Shown here piece by piece: positions 41,232 to 50,190 of a DNA stretch of 64,000 nt. The stretch covers positions 230,566 to 294,565 of the forward strand of contig NZ_KI912269.1 of the NCBI RefSeq assembly GCF_000242615.2. The letters run 5' to 3'. The notes under the pieces are model-generated. The model saw only the letters and a list, made by a program, of their open reading frames with translations. It was not told where the DNA came from and did no database searches. How positions within the stretch are numbered: the first letter of the stretch is position 1; each line of letters begins with the position of its first letter. A program made the position numbers and the translations under genes. Source of the DNA: Holophaga foetida DSM 6591. GTDB taxonomy: Bacteria > Acidobacteriota > Holophagae > Holophagales > Holophagaceae.

Positions 41232-42971
41232 CTACTCGGGCTTGTACTTGTAGCGGTCCATGGGCAGGGGATCGAGGGTGAGGCTCATTTCGCCGCCCTT
41301 GTCCTGCACCACGATCCAGTTCGCGCCGTTCTTGTCGTCGCGGGTCTTGAAGTCTTCGCGCATGTGCCAGCCGCGGCTTTCCTTGCGCTCCATGGAGGTC
41401 CGGTAGAACATCTCGGCGCAGAGCACCATGCTGCGGCACTCGTTGGCGGAGGAGAGGTCGTGGGGATCCAGGGCCACCAGATTGGCCAGCTTGGCCTTGA
41501 GGACCAGCACGCGATCCAGGGCCTCCTGCATGCGGTCAGCGGACTTGTAGCCCGAGTAGCCCACAGGCTGCATGATCTCCCCGATCTCGCGGACGATCTC
41601 GTGGGTGGTGGTGCCCATCTTCATGCGCTTCAGGGGAGCGTAGGTCTCCTCCTTCAGCTTGGCCACCTGATCCGCGTCGACCTTGCCCAGGGCGGGGGTA
41701 GCAGCAACGAACTTGGCAGCACTGGTGGCCGCGAAGATGGCGGTCATCACGGCGTGCATGAGGCCTGACCCACGGTTCCGCCCCGGAGGGGTGGGAACGG
41801 CGCCGGCCCAGCCGCCGCCACAGCCGCAGATGTCGCCGGAGGCGAAGAGGCCGGTCACGCTGGTGGCGTAGTCATGATCCACGTAGAGGGGAGAGAACTC
41901 GCCCACCACGCCGGGGATGACTTCCTTCATGGGACCGTCATTGCGGTAACCGGCGTGCTTCTTCTCCATGATACGCGCCCAGAACTTCTCGGAGCAGGGG
42001 CGGCGGAACGGAGGATCGGGGGGGCCAGTCAGGTTGCAGAGGTTCCGGCCCACGAAGCTGGTGGGGAACCCGTTCTTGGAGCTGTCCTCGAAGATGGGGC
42101 CCTTGCCGTCCCGGACTTCCAGATACATCAGCACGGACTGGGAGCCACCGAGATCGACGCCACCCACCACGGACTTCAGAGAGGGGTCCAGGTCAGCGCG
42201 CTCGGAGCAGTTTTCGCCCTTGGCGTTCACCAGGGCATCCTCGGCACCGTAGGCCACCAGCTTGTGCTCAGCGCTCATGATGTTCATGAAGCTGCCGAAC
42301 TCGGCGTTGCGCATCTTGGCGCCAGCGCGGTAGGCAGCGGCAATGCCGTCGCCGCGGCCGGAGTTCCACATGCGCATGATGCGGAAGTTCTGGTCACCGC
42401 AGGCCAGGACCACAGCCTTGGCCTTGAAGATGTAGGTCTCGCCGGTCAGCAGGCTGAAGCCGAAGGCGCCCACGACCTTGTCACCCTCTTTGAGGAGATC
42501 GGTGATGGTGATCTTCTCGCAGAACTCCACGCCCAGCTTGCGGGCGGTCTTGGCCATGGGGATCATGAGGTCGTTGTCGACGATGCAGACCTTCCAGGGA
42601 ATCACGGCGTGGGCCTGGCCGGCGTGCTCGCGACCGATGAAGTTCACGCCCCAGGAGGCCCAGCGATCCATGGTCTTGACGGTGTGGCTCGCGTACTTGC
42701 GGATAAGATCCTGATCGTTCAGGTAGTCGCCACAGTTCTTGGTGTGGTACTCGACGTAGAGCTCTTCCGCTCCTTCGGGGATGAAGGCCACGTGGCCGCC
42801 ACCCTTGTTGGCCTTGCCGGCGTAGCCGACACAGCCCTTGTCCACAGCCAGGACCTTGAGGCCGGCGTTTTCTTCCTTGGCGGTGATGGCGGCCGCGAGA
42901 CCGGAGATGCCGAAGCCCACCACGAGGAGGTCAGTCTCAACGACCGTACCCAGTTGTTCCAGAGTAGCCAT
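41232..42971 (-). CDS. AprA/FrdA-like FAD flavoprotein
   Basis: Predicted 579 aa. It is a fumarate-reductase/succinate-dehydrogenase-superfamily flavoprotein with FAD loop LVVGFGISGLAAAITAKEE and GLFASGDICGCGGGWAGAVP near the second FAD contact. The size, the partner ferredoxin encoded 19 bases upstream, and the lack of a heme or membrane anchor resemble the AprBA (adenylylsulfate reductase) arrangement. It is not safely AprA: I could not confirm the substrate residues, and sat, dsr or qmo genes are absent here. It is therefore a soluble two-subunit reductase or dehydrogenase of unknown substrate. Confidence 0.75.
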   Translation of the reverse strand: MATLEQLGTVVETDLLVVGFGISGLAAAITAKEENAGLKVLAVDKGCVGYAGKANKGGGHVAFIPEGAEELYVEYHTKNCGDYLNDQDLIRKYASHTVKTMDRWASWGVNFIGREHAGQAHAVIPWKVCIVDNDLMIPMAKTARKLGVEFCEKITITDLLKEGDKVVGAFGFSLLTGETYIFKAKAVVLACGDQNFRIMRMWNSGRGDGIAAAYRAGAKMRNAEFGSFMNIMSAEHKLVAYGAEDALVNAKGENCSERADLDPSLKSVVGGVDLGGSQSVLMYLEVRDGKGPIFEDSSKNGFPTSFVGRNLCNLTGPPDPPFRRPCSEKFWARIMEKKHAGYRNDGPMKEVIPGVVGEFSPLYVDHDYATSVTGLFASGDICGCGGGWAGAVPTPPGRNRGSGLMHAVMTAIFAATSAAKFVAATPALGKVDADQVAKLKEETYAPLKRMKMGTTTHEIVREIGEIMQPVGYSGYKSADRMQEALDRVLVLKAKLANLVALDPHDLSSANECRSMVLCAEMFYRTSMERKESRGWHMREDFKTRDDKNGANWIVVQDKGGEMSLTLDPLPMDRYKYKPE

Positions 42972-42990
42972 TTCGTTGGTCTCCTTATTC

Positions 42991-43224
42991 CTAGTTCACG
43001 CGGGGGATGTAGGGGCTGGGGAACTGGCGCGTGTAGTCAACGTTCACGAAGATCGCGTCCGTGGGACAGCTGATCTCGCAGAAGTTGCACTCCACACAGT
43101 CCTCGGCATAGGCGATGACGGGACGCTTGGTCTCCTCATTCCACCGGATGACGTCGAGCCAGCAAGCCTTGTAGCAGGTCTTGCAGCCGACACATTTTTC
43201 GTCGTCGACCTTGATGACGTTCAT
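42991..43224 (-). CDS. AprB-like 2[4Fe-4S] ferredoxin
   Basis: Predicted 77 aa. Two cluster motifs are visible, CVGCKTCYKACWLDV and CVECNFCEISCPTDAI, each with four cysteines; the first lacks the usual proline after the last Cys and has tryptophan nearby, as in AprB. It probably passes electrons to or from the flavoprotein encoded next. AAAGGAG lies before the ATG (complement of 43233-43239). A 290-base AT-rich region precedes the operon. Confidence 0.85.
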   Translation of the reverse strand: MNVIKVDDEKCVGCKTCYKACWLDVIRWNEETKRPVIAYAEDCVECNFCEISCPTDAIFVNVDYTRQFPSPYIPRVN

Positions 43225-43518
43225 GGGCTTTCGCTCCTTTCATGGGAAGCAGGTTTATGTAGGGCAGAATCAATCAAAAATTCTGATCAAAAGACGATTT
43301 TCAACACTTACAAGCCAAAGAAATGCCAAGCCATCAAAACCACAAATAGATAGACGCCCTTTTCTTTGTGTGGAACGATCCATTTTTCACCCCTACGAAA
43401 TCCAGTGTCAATCGCGGAGAAACAGTCACGCCTATCGTTGTGCCAAGCGTCACAAACAAAGAAATAAAGCCCAGGAATACATTGATTTCACGATCGCACC
43501 CTGTCCAAAAAACACAGG
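43225..43518. other. AT-rich intergenic region before AprBA-like genes
   Basis: No gene is visible. The stretch is much poorer in GC than its surroundings. It carries an inverted repeat, CAGAAT (43265-43270) with ATTCTG (43280-43285), about 40-60 bases upstream of the ferredoxin gene: a possible operator. The convergent end of the GGDEF gene closes the other side, where no clear terminator is seen. Confidence 0.45.
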
Positions 43519-44865
43519 TCAGGAACGGGATTTGGCCATTTCAATCCGATTGCGGCCGTAGTGCTTGGCCGCATAAAGTGCTTCATCGACAGCAAGGAAG
43601 AGGTTGGCGACATCCTGTCCGTTTGGAGCACCCACCCCAAAGCTCATGGTGGGAAAAATCGTTTGTCCCTCGGCGAGCACAATAGGATCTTCATCAATCC
43701 TGGCCCGGATCTTTTCGGCAACCTCCATGCCAGCGACAATCCCCGTCTCCGCCAGCAGGATGGCAAACTCTTCGCCACCGATCCGGAAGGCCAGATCCGA
43801 GCGCCGCAGAGCGCCCTTCACCCGCATCGCCACGGCCCGCAGCACCTGATCCCCCACCAGGTGACCGAAACGATCATTGATGAGCTTGAAGTAGTCGAGA
43901 TCCCCCAGAATCAGGACGAATGGCCGACGATGCCGTTCCCACTGCCGATGGGCGTGCTCCAGATGCTGATTGAAGGCCCGTCGGTTGAGCAGCTCAGTCA
44001 TGGGATCCGTCAGGACCTCCGTGCGCAGGGTGGCGGTTTCCATTTCCAGAAGCACCCGGCGATCCCTCAGGTCATTGAGATGCATCTGGAACTCGTGCTG
44101 GATCCGCTTGACGTGGAGCCACTCCATGCCCCGGCGGCAGGCGTGCAGCAATCGTGAGGGAGAAAGGGTTGCCGGCAGGATCTCCCGGGCCCCTAACAGA
44201 AGCAGCCTCCGCATGAGGGCTTCCGAAGGGGTGCGCCCCATGAGGATCGCGTAGGGGCGGTAATCGTGGTCCCTCATCCCCTGGAGAACCGAGAGCGCCC
44301 CTTCCCCATCCCCCGCCAGTCCGAGAAGCATCAGGGGAGCCTTGAGGCTTCGCTGAGCCTCAGGCAGCATCTCCGCATCGGCAGCCTGCAGATCATATCC
44401 GAAGTGTTCAAGAACAGCCCGAGCCTTGCGCATGACTCCAGCCCCCAGGCCACAAGCCAGGACCGGAATGGGGGGCCCACCAGTGCGGCTCTGTCCCCCT
44501 TCCAGGGCCGGGCCGAGGTGGCTCAACAACTTCTGAAGCCCATCCCCGGCCAGGATGAAGCCATCGGCACCCATATCCCAGAGACGTCGTTCCTCCTCCG
44601 CCGTGGGGGGATGATCCATGACGAGAAAAATGGGCAGGTTCTGGAAGAGAACCCGGGACTCCCCTCTCAGGAGCATGCAGAAACGGTAGCCATCCAGAGG
44701 ATCCCCACTGGCGTCCACCAGAATGACGTGGGCCTGGTTCCAGGCCTCCGTCACCAGTGCCTGGAGATGGTCCGACACCCAATGAACCTGATGCCCCGAC
44801 GACTCAAAGGCGGCTCGCAACCGCTCAATGAGGGCATCGTGTCTGGTGATCGCGAGAATGTTCAT
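43519..44865 (-). CDS. Response-regulator-like diguanylate cyclase
   Basis: Predicted 448 aa. The C-terminal GGDEF domain (about 290-448) should make cyclic di-GMP from GTP: DPMTELLNRRAF, LGDLDYFKLINDRFGHLVGD and the active-site RIGGEEF are intact, and an RRSD inhibitory site lies five residues before GGEEF. The N-terminus has two receiver-like domains. The first keeps a plausible phospho-acceptor (Asp51 in VILVDASGD); the second (about 135-250) has lost it (LMLLGLAGDGEG). No partner kinase is nearby. It overlaps nothing and is divergent from gatA. Confidence 0.9.
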   Translation of the reverse strand: MNILAITRHDALIERLRAAFESSGHQVHWVSDHLQALVTEAWNQAHVILVDASGDPLDGYRFCMLLRGESRVLFQNLPIFLVMDHPPTAEEERRLWDMGADGFILAGDGLQKLLSHLGPALEGGQSRTGGPPIPVLACGLGAGVMRKARAVLEHFGYDLQAADAEMLPEAQRSLKAPLMLLGLAGDGEGALSVLQGMRDHDYRPYAILMGRTPSEALMRRLLLLGAREILPATLSPSRLLHACRRGMEWLHVKRIQHEFQMHLNDLRDRRVLLEMETATLRTEVLTDPMTELLNRRAFNQHLEHAHRQWERHRRPFVLILGDLDYFKLINDRFGHLVGDQVLRAVAMRVKGALRRSDLAFRIGGEEFAILLAETGIVAGMEVAEKIRARIDEDPIVLAEGQTIFPTMSFGVGAPNGQDVANLFLAVDEALYAAKHYGRNRIEMAKSRS

Positions 44866-44984
44866 GGTTTGGATGGGGTCCCATCGAGCATATCTGGAAG
44901 TATCGGACAGGAATACGGATCCGAGAGCAATCGCGTCGAGCTTTTATAAAAGATGGCAAACTCGATGCAGCAGGAGTGCCTCGA

Positions 44985-46427
44985 ATGAGCGTTGGAACAC
45001 TGATGGACTGGCGGACGGGACTGGATGCGGGAGACCTCTCTGCGGAGTTCCTGGCCATGGAGGCCCTGGACCGCATGGACCAGCGGGAAGGCGATCTGAA
45101 CGCGATCCTCTTCCGGGACCGGGAGCTGACCCTGGACGCCGCAAGAAAAGCCGATCGCCGCCTGCGGGCCGGGGAGCGCACCCCCATGCTGGGCATCCCC
45201 GTGGTGCTCAAAGACAACCTTCACTGGAAGGGCGCCCCCCTTAGCAACGGTTCCCGGATCATGCAGGGCTACACCGCCCCCTACAACGCCACCGTGGTGA
45301 ACCGCCTCCTGGAAGCCGGGGCGGTCCCCATGGGCAAGGCCAACATGGACGAATTCGCCATGGGTTCCAGCGGCGAGTACAGCGCCTTCGGCCCCACCCG
45401 CAACCCCTGGGACCTCTCACGGGTGGCCGGAGGCAGCAGCTCGGGCTCCATCGTCTCGGTGGCGGCGGGCTACGCCCCCTTCGCCCTGGGCACGGACACC
45501 GGCGGCTCGGTGCGCCTCCCCGGCAGTTTCTGCAACATCACGGCCCTGCGCCCCACCTACGGCGCCCTCAGCCGCTACGGCGTCAGCGCCATGGCCTCCT
45601 CCCTGGACCAGGTGGGACCCGTGGCGGCCTCGGCCCGGGATCTGGCCCTCGGGCTTTCCGTGCTGACAGGCCGGGACCCCCTGGACAGCACCAGCCTTGA
45701 CCTTCCGGGTACCAAAGGCTTGGCAGACCTGCGCCCCGCCACCCTCAGGGGACTTCGCATCGGCCTGCCCCGGGAGTACTTCGGCGAAGGGATCGAGCCC
45801 GGGGTGCGGGGCGTCCTGGAGGCGGCCTTCCAGCGTCTGGCAGCGGAGGGCGCCGAACTGGTTCCCGTGTCCCTGCCCCACACCCGTTACGCCATCGACA
45901 CCTACTACCTCATCGTCACGTCCGAGGTCTCCAGCAACCTCTCCCGCTACGATGGCGTCCGTTTTGGCCTCCGTCGAGAGGCCGGAGAACTGCAGGAGAT
46001 GATCTCCGGCACGCGAGATGCCGGGCTGGGAGCCGAGGTGAAACGGCGCATCCTCCTGGGGGCATTCTGCCTCTCCAAGGGCTACTACGACGCCTTCTAC
46101 CTCAAGGCCCTGAAGGCCCGCACCCTCATCACCCGGGATTTTGTCGAGGCATTCAAGCAAGTGGACATCCTGGCCACCCCCGTCAGCCCCGGCACGGCCT
46201 TCCCCCTGGGGGCGAACCTGGCGGACCCCATGGCCATGTACCTCGCCGACGTCTTCACCGTGACCATGCCCCTGGCTGCCCTCCCGGTGGTGGCCGCCCC
46301 GGCGGGCTTCAGCGAAGGGCTGCCCGTGGGGCTGCAGTTCGTGGGGCCCAGCCTGTCGGACGTGAAACTCCTGGAGATCACGGAGGCCTGGCAGGGGATC
46401 AGCGACTTCCATAGGAAAAGATCGTGA
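44985..46427 (+). CDS. gatA: Aspartyl/glutamyl-tRNA amidotransferase subunit A
   Basis: Predicted 480 aa. GatA releases ammonia from glutamine for the GatCAB complex, which amidates Glu-tRNA-Gln or Asp-tRNA-Asn. The amidase Ser-cisSer-Lys triad is intact: Lys76 (VVLKDNLH), Ser151 (RVAGGSSSGS) and Ser175 (GTDTGGSVRLP). AGGAG lies eight bases before the ATG at 44985; a GTG three codons upstream is less likely. gatB and gatC are not adjacent, as is common. Confidence 0.95.
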   Translation: MSVGTLMDWRTGLDAGDLSAEFLAMEALDRMDQREGDLNAILFRDRELTLDAARKADRRLRAGERTPMLGIPVVLKDNLHWKGAPLSNGSRIMQGYTAPYNATVVNRLLEAGAVPMGKANMDEFAMGSSGEYSAFGPTRNPWDLSRVAGGSSSGSIVSVAAGYAPFALGTDTGGSVRLPGSFCNITALRPTYGALSRYGVSAMASSLDQVGPVAASARDLALGLSVLTGRDPLDSTSLDLPGTKGLADLRPATLRGLRIGLPREYFGEGIEPGVRGVLEAAFQRLAAEGAELVPVSLPHTRYAIDTYYLIVTSEVSSNLSRYDGVRFGLRREAGELQEMISGTRDAGLGAEVKRRILLGAFCLSKGYYDAFYLKALKARTLITRDFVEAFKQVDILATPVSPGTAFPLGANLADPMAMYLADVFTVTMPLAALPVVAAPAGFSEGLPVGLQFVGPSLSDVKLLEITEAWQGISDFHRKRS

Positions 46428-46546
46428 ATCCCGGTTCCCAGCCCCCTTCCCGCGAAAACAACTTCGGCGCGCCCATGGCCTCCGACAGATCCAAACGGTA
46501 GACTCCAGGAGGCCTCCGCGAGGCCTTACCCCTCACCCAGCTAAGG

Positions 46547-46897
46547 ATGTGCCTCTTGACCAGCTTGCCCAAGTGCCCGAAATGCGGTTCTGAATACACC
46601 TACGAGAGCGAGGGCATGTTCGTCTGTCCGGAATGCGCCCACGAATGGGCCCTGGCAGGGGAAGACCAGCAGCCGGAAGCGGAATTGGTTGTGCGGGACG
46701 CCAACGGCAATGTCCTGAAGGACGGGGATTCCGTCACCCTCATCAAGGACCTGAAGGTCAAGGGCAGCCCATCCCCCCTCAAGATGGGCACCAAGGTCAA
46801 GAACATCCGCCTGGTGGAAGGCGATCACAACATCGACTGCAAGATCGAGGGCTTCGGCGCCATGAGCCTGAAGTCGGAGTTCGTCAAGAAGAGCTGA
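46547..46897 (+). CDS. PhnA/YjdM-family zinc-ribbon protein
   Basis: Predicted 116 aa. An N-terminal zinc ribbon (CPKCGSEYTYESEGMFVCPECAHEW) is followed by the PhnA domain (VRDANGNVLKDGDSVTLIKDLKVKG; MGTKVKNIRLV). PhnA-like proteins are not proven phosphonoacetate hydrolases despite the name, and the function is unknown. The family usually begins near SLPxCPKC, which suits a TTG start at 46556 with AAGG at an ideal distance better than the ATG at 46547. Confidence 0.88.
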   Translation: MCLLTSLPKCPKCGSEYTYESEGMFVCPECAHEWALAGEDQQPEAELVVRDANGNVLKDGDSVTLIKDLKVKGSPSPLKMGTKVKNIRLVEGDHNIDCKIEGFGAMSLKSEFVKKS

Positions 46898-46939
46898 GAC
46901 TCGTCGCGCTGAACGCCCTTACAGGCCCTAGAATGGACC

Positions 46940-47128
46940 ATGGCAAAACCCATCGTCCCCCCCGAGCTCCTCAAGACCATCGCAACGGCCAATGCCACCG
47001 GCAAGGGCCCCCTCCAGGGGGCCAAGCGCACTGAAGCCGATCCCAAGACCGGGGCCAAGGAGATCCAGAGCATCCGTCCCGCCCGCACCGCCATCGCCCA
47101 CCAACGGGGCGGGAACAAGGGGAAGTGA
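46940..47128 (+). CDS. Small basic hypothetical protein
   Basis: Predicted 62 aa, lysine/arginine-rich with little hydrophobic core (KPIVPPELLKTIATANATGKG, then a tail RTAIAHQRGGNKGK). I do not recognise it. A -10-like TAGAAT (46929-46934) ends five bases before the ATG and there is no ribosome site, which would fit a leaderless message. The basic, low-complexity composition suggests nucleic-acid or ribosome binding, but this is speculation. Confidence 0.5.
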   Translation: MAKPIVPPELLKTIATANATGKGPLQGAKRTEADPKTGAKEIQSIRPARTAIAHQRGGNKGK

Positions 47129-47200
47129 GGACATCCTTGCGAATCCAGGGTGCCCTCCTTTCCCATCGACTTGATCCCCGGCATAGGCTCTGCTGATTTC

Positions 47201-47911
47201 ATGGACCGTTCCTCCCGCAATCGTCTTACCGAAAAGCTCCTCCACCAATTTGCTGGAGACACCCTGTTCGACGCCATCGCCAGGGTCGTCTGCCGTGCCG
47301 GTTGCCTGCCGCGCAAGGAGCTTTACGAAGCCTGGGAGGTCGCCCGCAGGGTCCGACGCAGGTTCAGGGGAAGGCGGATCGTGGATCTGGCCTGTGGCCA
47401 CGGTCTGCTGGCACAGATCCTCCTGCTGCTCGACGACAGCTCCCCCGGAGCCCTGGCCGTTGACCTGAGACTTCCGAAGAGTGCCGCAACCCTGGAGGCC
47501 TCGCTGTGTGAAGCGTGGCCGCGCCTGGCAGGCCGGGTCAGTTTCATCGAGACCGATCTGAAGAATGTGCCATTGCATCGCGATGACCTGGTCGTCTCGG
47601 CCCATGCGTGCGGCGGGCTGACGGACCTGATCCTGGAACGGGCGGTGGAGGTCGGGGCTCGCGTTGCGGTGCTGCCCTGCTGTCACGACCTCAAGAGGGG
47701 CGATCTCGGTGGCCTGGAGGGTTGGCTGGAGGGTCCGCTGGCAATGGATGCCGCCCGCGCCTCCCGACTGCGATTCCAGGGGTATCAGGTATTCACCCAG
47801 CGGATTCCGGAAGACATAACACCCATGAACAGGCTCCTGATGGCCGAACCGGACGGTCAGGGCAACGAAGATCCGTATCAATGCCCACCAGCCCCAGGGT
47901 TCAAGCCATGA
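47201..47911 (+). CDS. SAM-dependent methyltransferase, Methyltransf_32-like
   Basis: Predicted 236 aa. The AdoMet site is seen as IVDLACGHGLLAQILLLL, with an acidic second strand (ALAVDLRLPKSA) and the HACGGLTDLIL and VLPCCHDLK motifs of the family whose members methylate RNA or glutathione-like cofactors; the target is unknown. The start is uncertain (ATG at 47201 preferred; GTG at 47150 possible) because no ribosome site stands out. Its TGA overlaps the next ATG (ATGA), coupling it to the L,D-transpeptidase. Confidence 0.75.
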   Translation: MDRSSRNRLTEKLLHQFAGDTLFDAIARVVCRAGCLPRKELYEAWEVARRVRRRFRGRRIVDLACGHGLLAQILLLLDDSSPGALAVDLRLPKSAATLEASLCEAWPRLAGRVSFIETDLKNVPLHRDDLVVSAHACGGLTDLILERAVEVGARVAVLPCCHDLKRGDLGGLEGWLEGPLAMDAARASRLRFQGYQVFTQRIPEDITPMNRLLMAEPDGQGNEDPYQCPPAPGFKP

Positions 47912-48426
47912 GAATCCCCGCAAACTTGGCAATCATCCTGATGCTGCCCACCCTGGCCGTCCAGTTCTGTGGCGCGGCCTCACCGCGCTCCCCCCACGGC
48001 ACGAGGGCTGACCTCATCGTCGTGGAGAAGGCCAAGCGATTGATGACGGCCTACGCAAAGGGAAAGCCCATCCGGTCCTACCGCGTTGCCCTCGGGGCAT
48101 CGCCGATTGGCCCCAAGGAACGGGAAGGAGACAAGCGGACACCCGAAGGCGCGTACACCATTGATGGCCGCATGAAGAATAGCCAATACCACCGTTCCCT
48201 GCACATTTCCTACCCTTCGCCCTCTGACATCGCACGGGCGAAGGCCGGTGGATTCAATCCCGGGGGTGCCGTCATGATCCATGGACTCAAGAACGGCCAG
48301 GGATGGGTCGGAAGCCTGCACACCAGCATGGATTGGACCCATGGCTGCATCGCCGTCACCGACCCGGAGATCGAAGAGCTTTGGCGGATCGTCCCAGACG
48401 GCACCCCCATCCACATCAAGCCCTGA
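47908..48426 (+). CDS. L,D-transpeptidase (YkuD family)
   Basis: Predicted 172 aa with a signal peptide (about 1-24, LAIILMLPTLAVQFCGAAS). The YkuD domain contains the catalytic HG...HGC pattern, VMIHGLKNGQGWVGSLHTS followed by DWTHGCIAVTD, with the active-site cysteine in THGCI. It would form 3-3 peptidoglycan cross-links or attach proteins in the periplasm. It is coupled to the methyltransferase by ATGA. No terminator is evident in the short AT-rich stretch after it. Confidence 0.9.
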   Translation: MRIPANLAIILMLPTLAVQFCGAASPRSPHGTRADLIVVEKAKRLMTAYAKGKPIRSYRVALGASPIGPKEREGDKRTPEGAYTIDGRMKNSQYHRSLHISYPSPSDIARAKAGGFNPGGAVMIHGLKNGQGWVGSLHTSMDWTHGCIAVTDPEIEELWRIVPDGTPIHIKP

Positions 48427-48481
48427 TACCCGTTTTAAATAAATAAATACAACAAAAAGCCACTTCCACCACCTTTCATCC

Positions 48482-49672
48482 TCAGTTCACACGCAACCAC
48501 ACCCCCTTGAGATAAAACCCTTCAGGATGGTTCAGCGCGTAGGGGTGGTCCAGGGGCTGGCCGAGGTGGGCCAGGACCTGAGCCTCCCTGCCGACCTCCA
48601 GCAGGGCGGTCCATACGGCCTCCTGGAAGCGGCCCCGGTCGATGTGCTGGGAACAGGAGAAGCACCAGAGGAGGCCGCCTGGGGCAGTGGCGCGGGCCCC
48701 CAGGCGGAAGACGTCCTTGTAGGCCTTGAAGGCATTGTCCACATCCTTGCGGGCCTTGGCGAAGGCAGGAGGATCCACGATGACCCGGTCCCAGGCCCCG
48801 GGCTCCAGGTTCCGCATCAACTCGAAGGCATCTCCCTGCATCCGGGTGTGCCGGGCAGGGTCCAGGCCGTTGGCGACCCAGTCCCGCTCGCACTGATCCA
48901 GAGCAGGGCCGGAGATATCCAGGGTGGCGACTTCGAGGGCGCCTCCCAGACCGGCATGGATGGAGAAGCCTCCCGTGTAGCCGAAGGCATTGAGGACCCG
49001 GCAACCCTTGGAAACCCGACCCAGGGCGAGGCGATGCTCACGCTGGTCCAGGAAGAAACCGGTCTTCTGCCCCTTGAGAAGATCGGCGCTGAGGAGGGCC
49101 TGTCCCTCCCGGATGGCGATGGCCCCCCCCAGGGAACCCTTCAGGAGGCGATTGACGGGGGCCAGGCCCTCCTCCTTGCGCCCGGACTGGCTCCGCTCCA
49201 CGAAGATAGAGAGGCCACGGGACTTGCCCAGATCAAAGAGCAGGGGCCACCAAGTGTCGCGCAGGGCCTCCAGCCCCGCCGTCCCCACCTGGAGCACCAG
49301 GGCCTGAGCGTAGCGATCCACCACCAGGCCCGGCAGGCCATCGGCCTCGCCGAAGATCCAGCGGCACCCGGCCTCCGGGCCATCCAGCCCCAGGGTCTCC
49401 CGCAAGTCCAGAGCCCTCTGGAGCCGCTCCTGGAACCAAGCCTCATCCAGGGGGGCGTCCTCGAAGCGGAAGATGCGCACCGCCAGGGGATTGGAGGGCG
49501 AGGCCGTGCCCACGCCCAAGACGTTCCCCGAGGCATCGGCCAGACGGACCAGGGGAGCGGAGGGCGTCTCGCCCAGGGCTCCGGAGAAGACCCAGGGATG
49601 TCGCTTGGAGAGGAGAGCCTCCTTGCCGGGCTTGAGGCGGAGGACGGGATAGGGCCAGCGGATTTCACTCAT
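48482..49672 (-). CDS. RlmI-like 23S rRNA methyltransferase
   Basis: Predicted 396 aa. It has an N-terminal PUA-type domain (LRLKPGKEALLSKRHPWVFSGAL), an RlmI middle domain, and a C-terminal Rossmann methyltransferase (VLNAFGYTGGFSIHAGLGG; DPPAFAKARKDVDNAFKAYK). RlmI methylates cytosine 1962 of 23S rRNA in E. coli; the target here is inferred. The ATG at 49672 (rather than 49798) matches the family start. It is divergent from the small membrane protein gene at 49747. Confidence 0.9.
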   Translation of the reverse strand: MSEIRWPYPVLRLKPGKEALLSKRHPWVFSGALGETPSAPLVRLADASGNVLGVGTASPSNPLAVRIFRFEDAPLDEAWFQERLQRALDLRETLGLDGPEAGCRWIFGEADGLPGLVVDRYAQALVLQVGTAGLEALRDTWWPLLFDLGKSRGLSIFVERSQSGRKEEGLAPVNRLLKGSLGGAIAIREGQALLSADLLKGQKTGFFLDQREHRLALGRVSKGCRVLNAFGYTGGFSIHAGLGGALEVATLDISGPALDQCERDWVANGLDPARHTRMQGDAFELMRNLEPGAWDRVIVDPPAFAKARKDVDNAFKAYKDVFRLGARATAPGGLLWCFSCSQHIDRGRFQEAVWTALLEVGREAQVLAHLGQPLDHPYALNHPEGFYLKGVWLRVN

Positions 49673-49746
49673 CCCTCCATCGTAAGACAGGGGGCTGGAC
49701 AGTTGCTCCCGATCTTGCGAGATGATGTAAAGCCTGCGGAAGCCCC

Positions 49747-50190
49747 ATGGAAACAAACCCCGAGAACCAGTCCCTGCATCAAGCTCGCCGATGGCCATAC
49801 GCCTTCGGCCTGGTCGTCTGCGTCCTTTGGCCCCTGGCCCTGGAACTCCTCCTCACCCGCCTCCCCCAGGGAGAGCCTTCAGACCCGGCTGCGGTGCAGA
49901 CCCTGGGCCACACCTTCACGGGGCTGACCTTCCTGGCGGCGGCCTATGTCTTCTGGCGCATCCGCAGGGCCAAGGGTGCCCTGGCGGGGCAGAGCCTCCC
50001 ATCCCGGATCGCTTCCCTGCGGCGGGAGACCCTGCTCGCCTCAATCATCTTCGGCGCGTGCTCCCTGCTGGGCCCCCTCTACTTCGGCGCTGCCGGGTCC
50101 AGCGGGACGCGCCACGCCCGGTCCTACATCGCCGTCGTACCGGTCATGTTCTTCGCCTTCTCACCACGGGTCAGGAATTGGGTGCCCTGA
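49747..50190 (+). CDS. Hypothetical membrane protein
   Basis: Predicted 147 aa with about four hydrophobic segments (FGLVVCVLWPLALELLLTRL; TGLTFLAAAYVFWRI; LLASIIFGACSLLGPLYFGA; SYIAVVPVMFFAFS). I do not recognise a family. It overlaps the convergent universal stress gene by 20 bases at the 3' end. The frame is open and hydrophobic throughout, which supports a real gene, but the ribosome site is weak. Confidence 0.6.
   Translation: METNPENQSLHQARRWPYAFGLVVCVLWPLALELLLTRLPQGEPSDPAAVQTLGHTFTGLTFLAAAYVFWRIRRAKGALAGQSLPSRIASLRRETLLASIIFGACSLLGPLYFGAAGSSGTRHARSYIAVVPVMFFAFSPRVRNWVP

Noticed and set aside
41232..42971. Firm call as adenylylsulfate reductase alpha
   Set aside because: The domain and partner arrangement fit, but the substrate-binding residues could not be confirmed and no sulfate-reduction genes are nearby.
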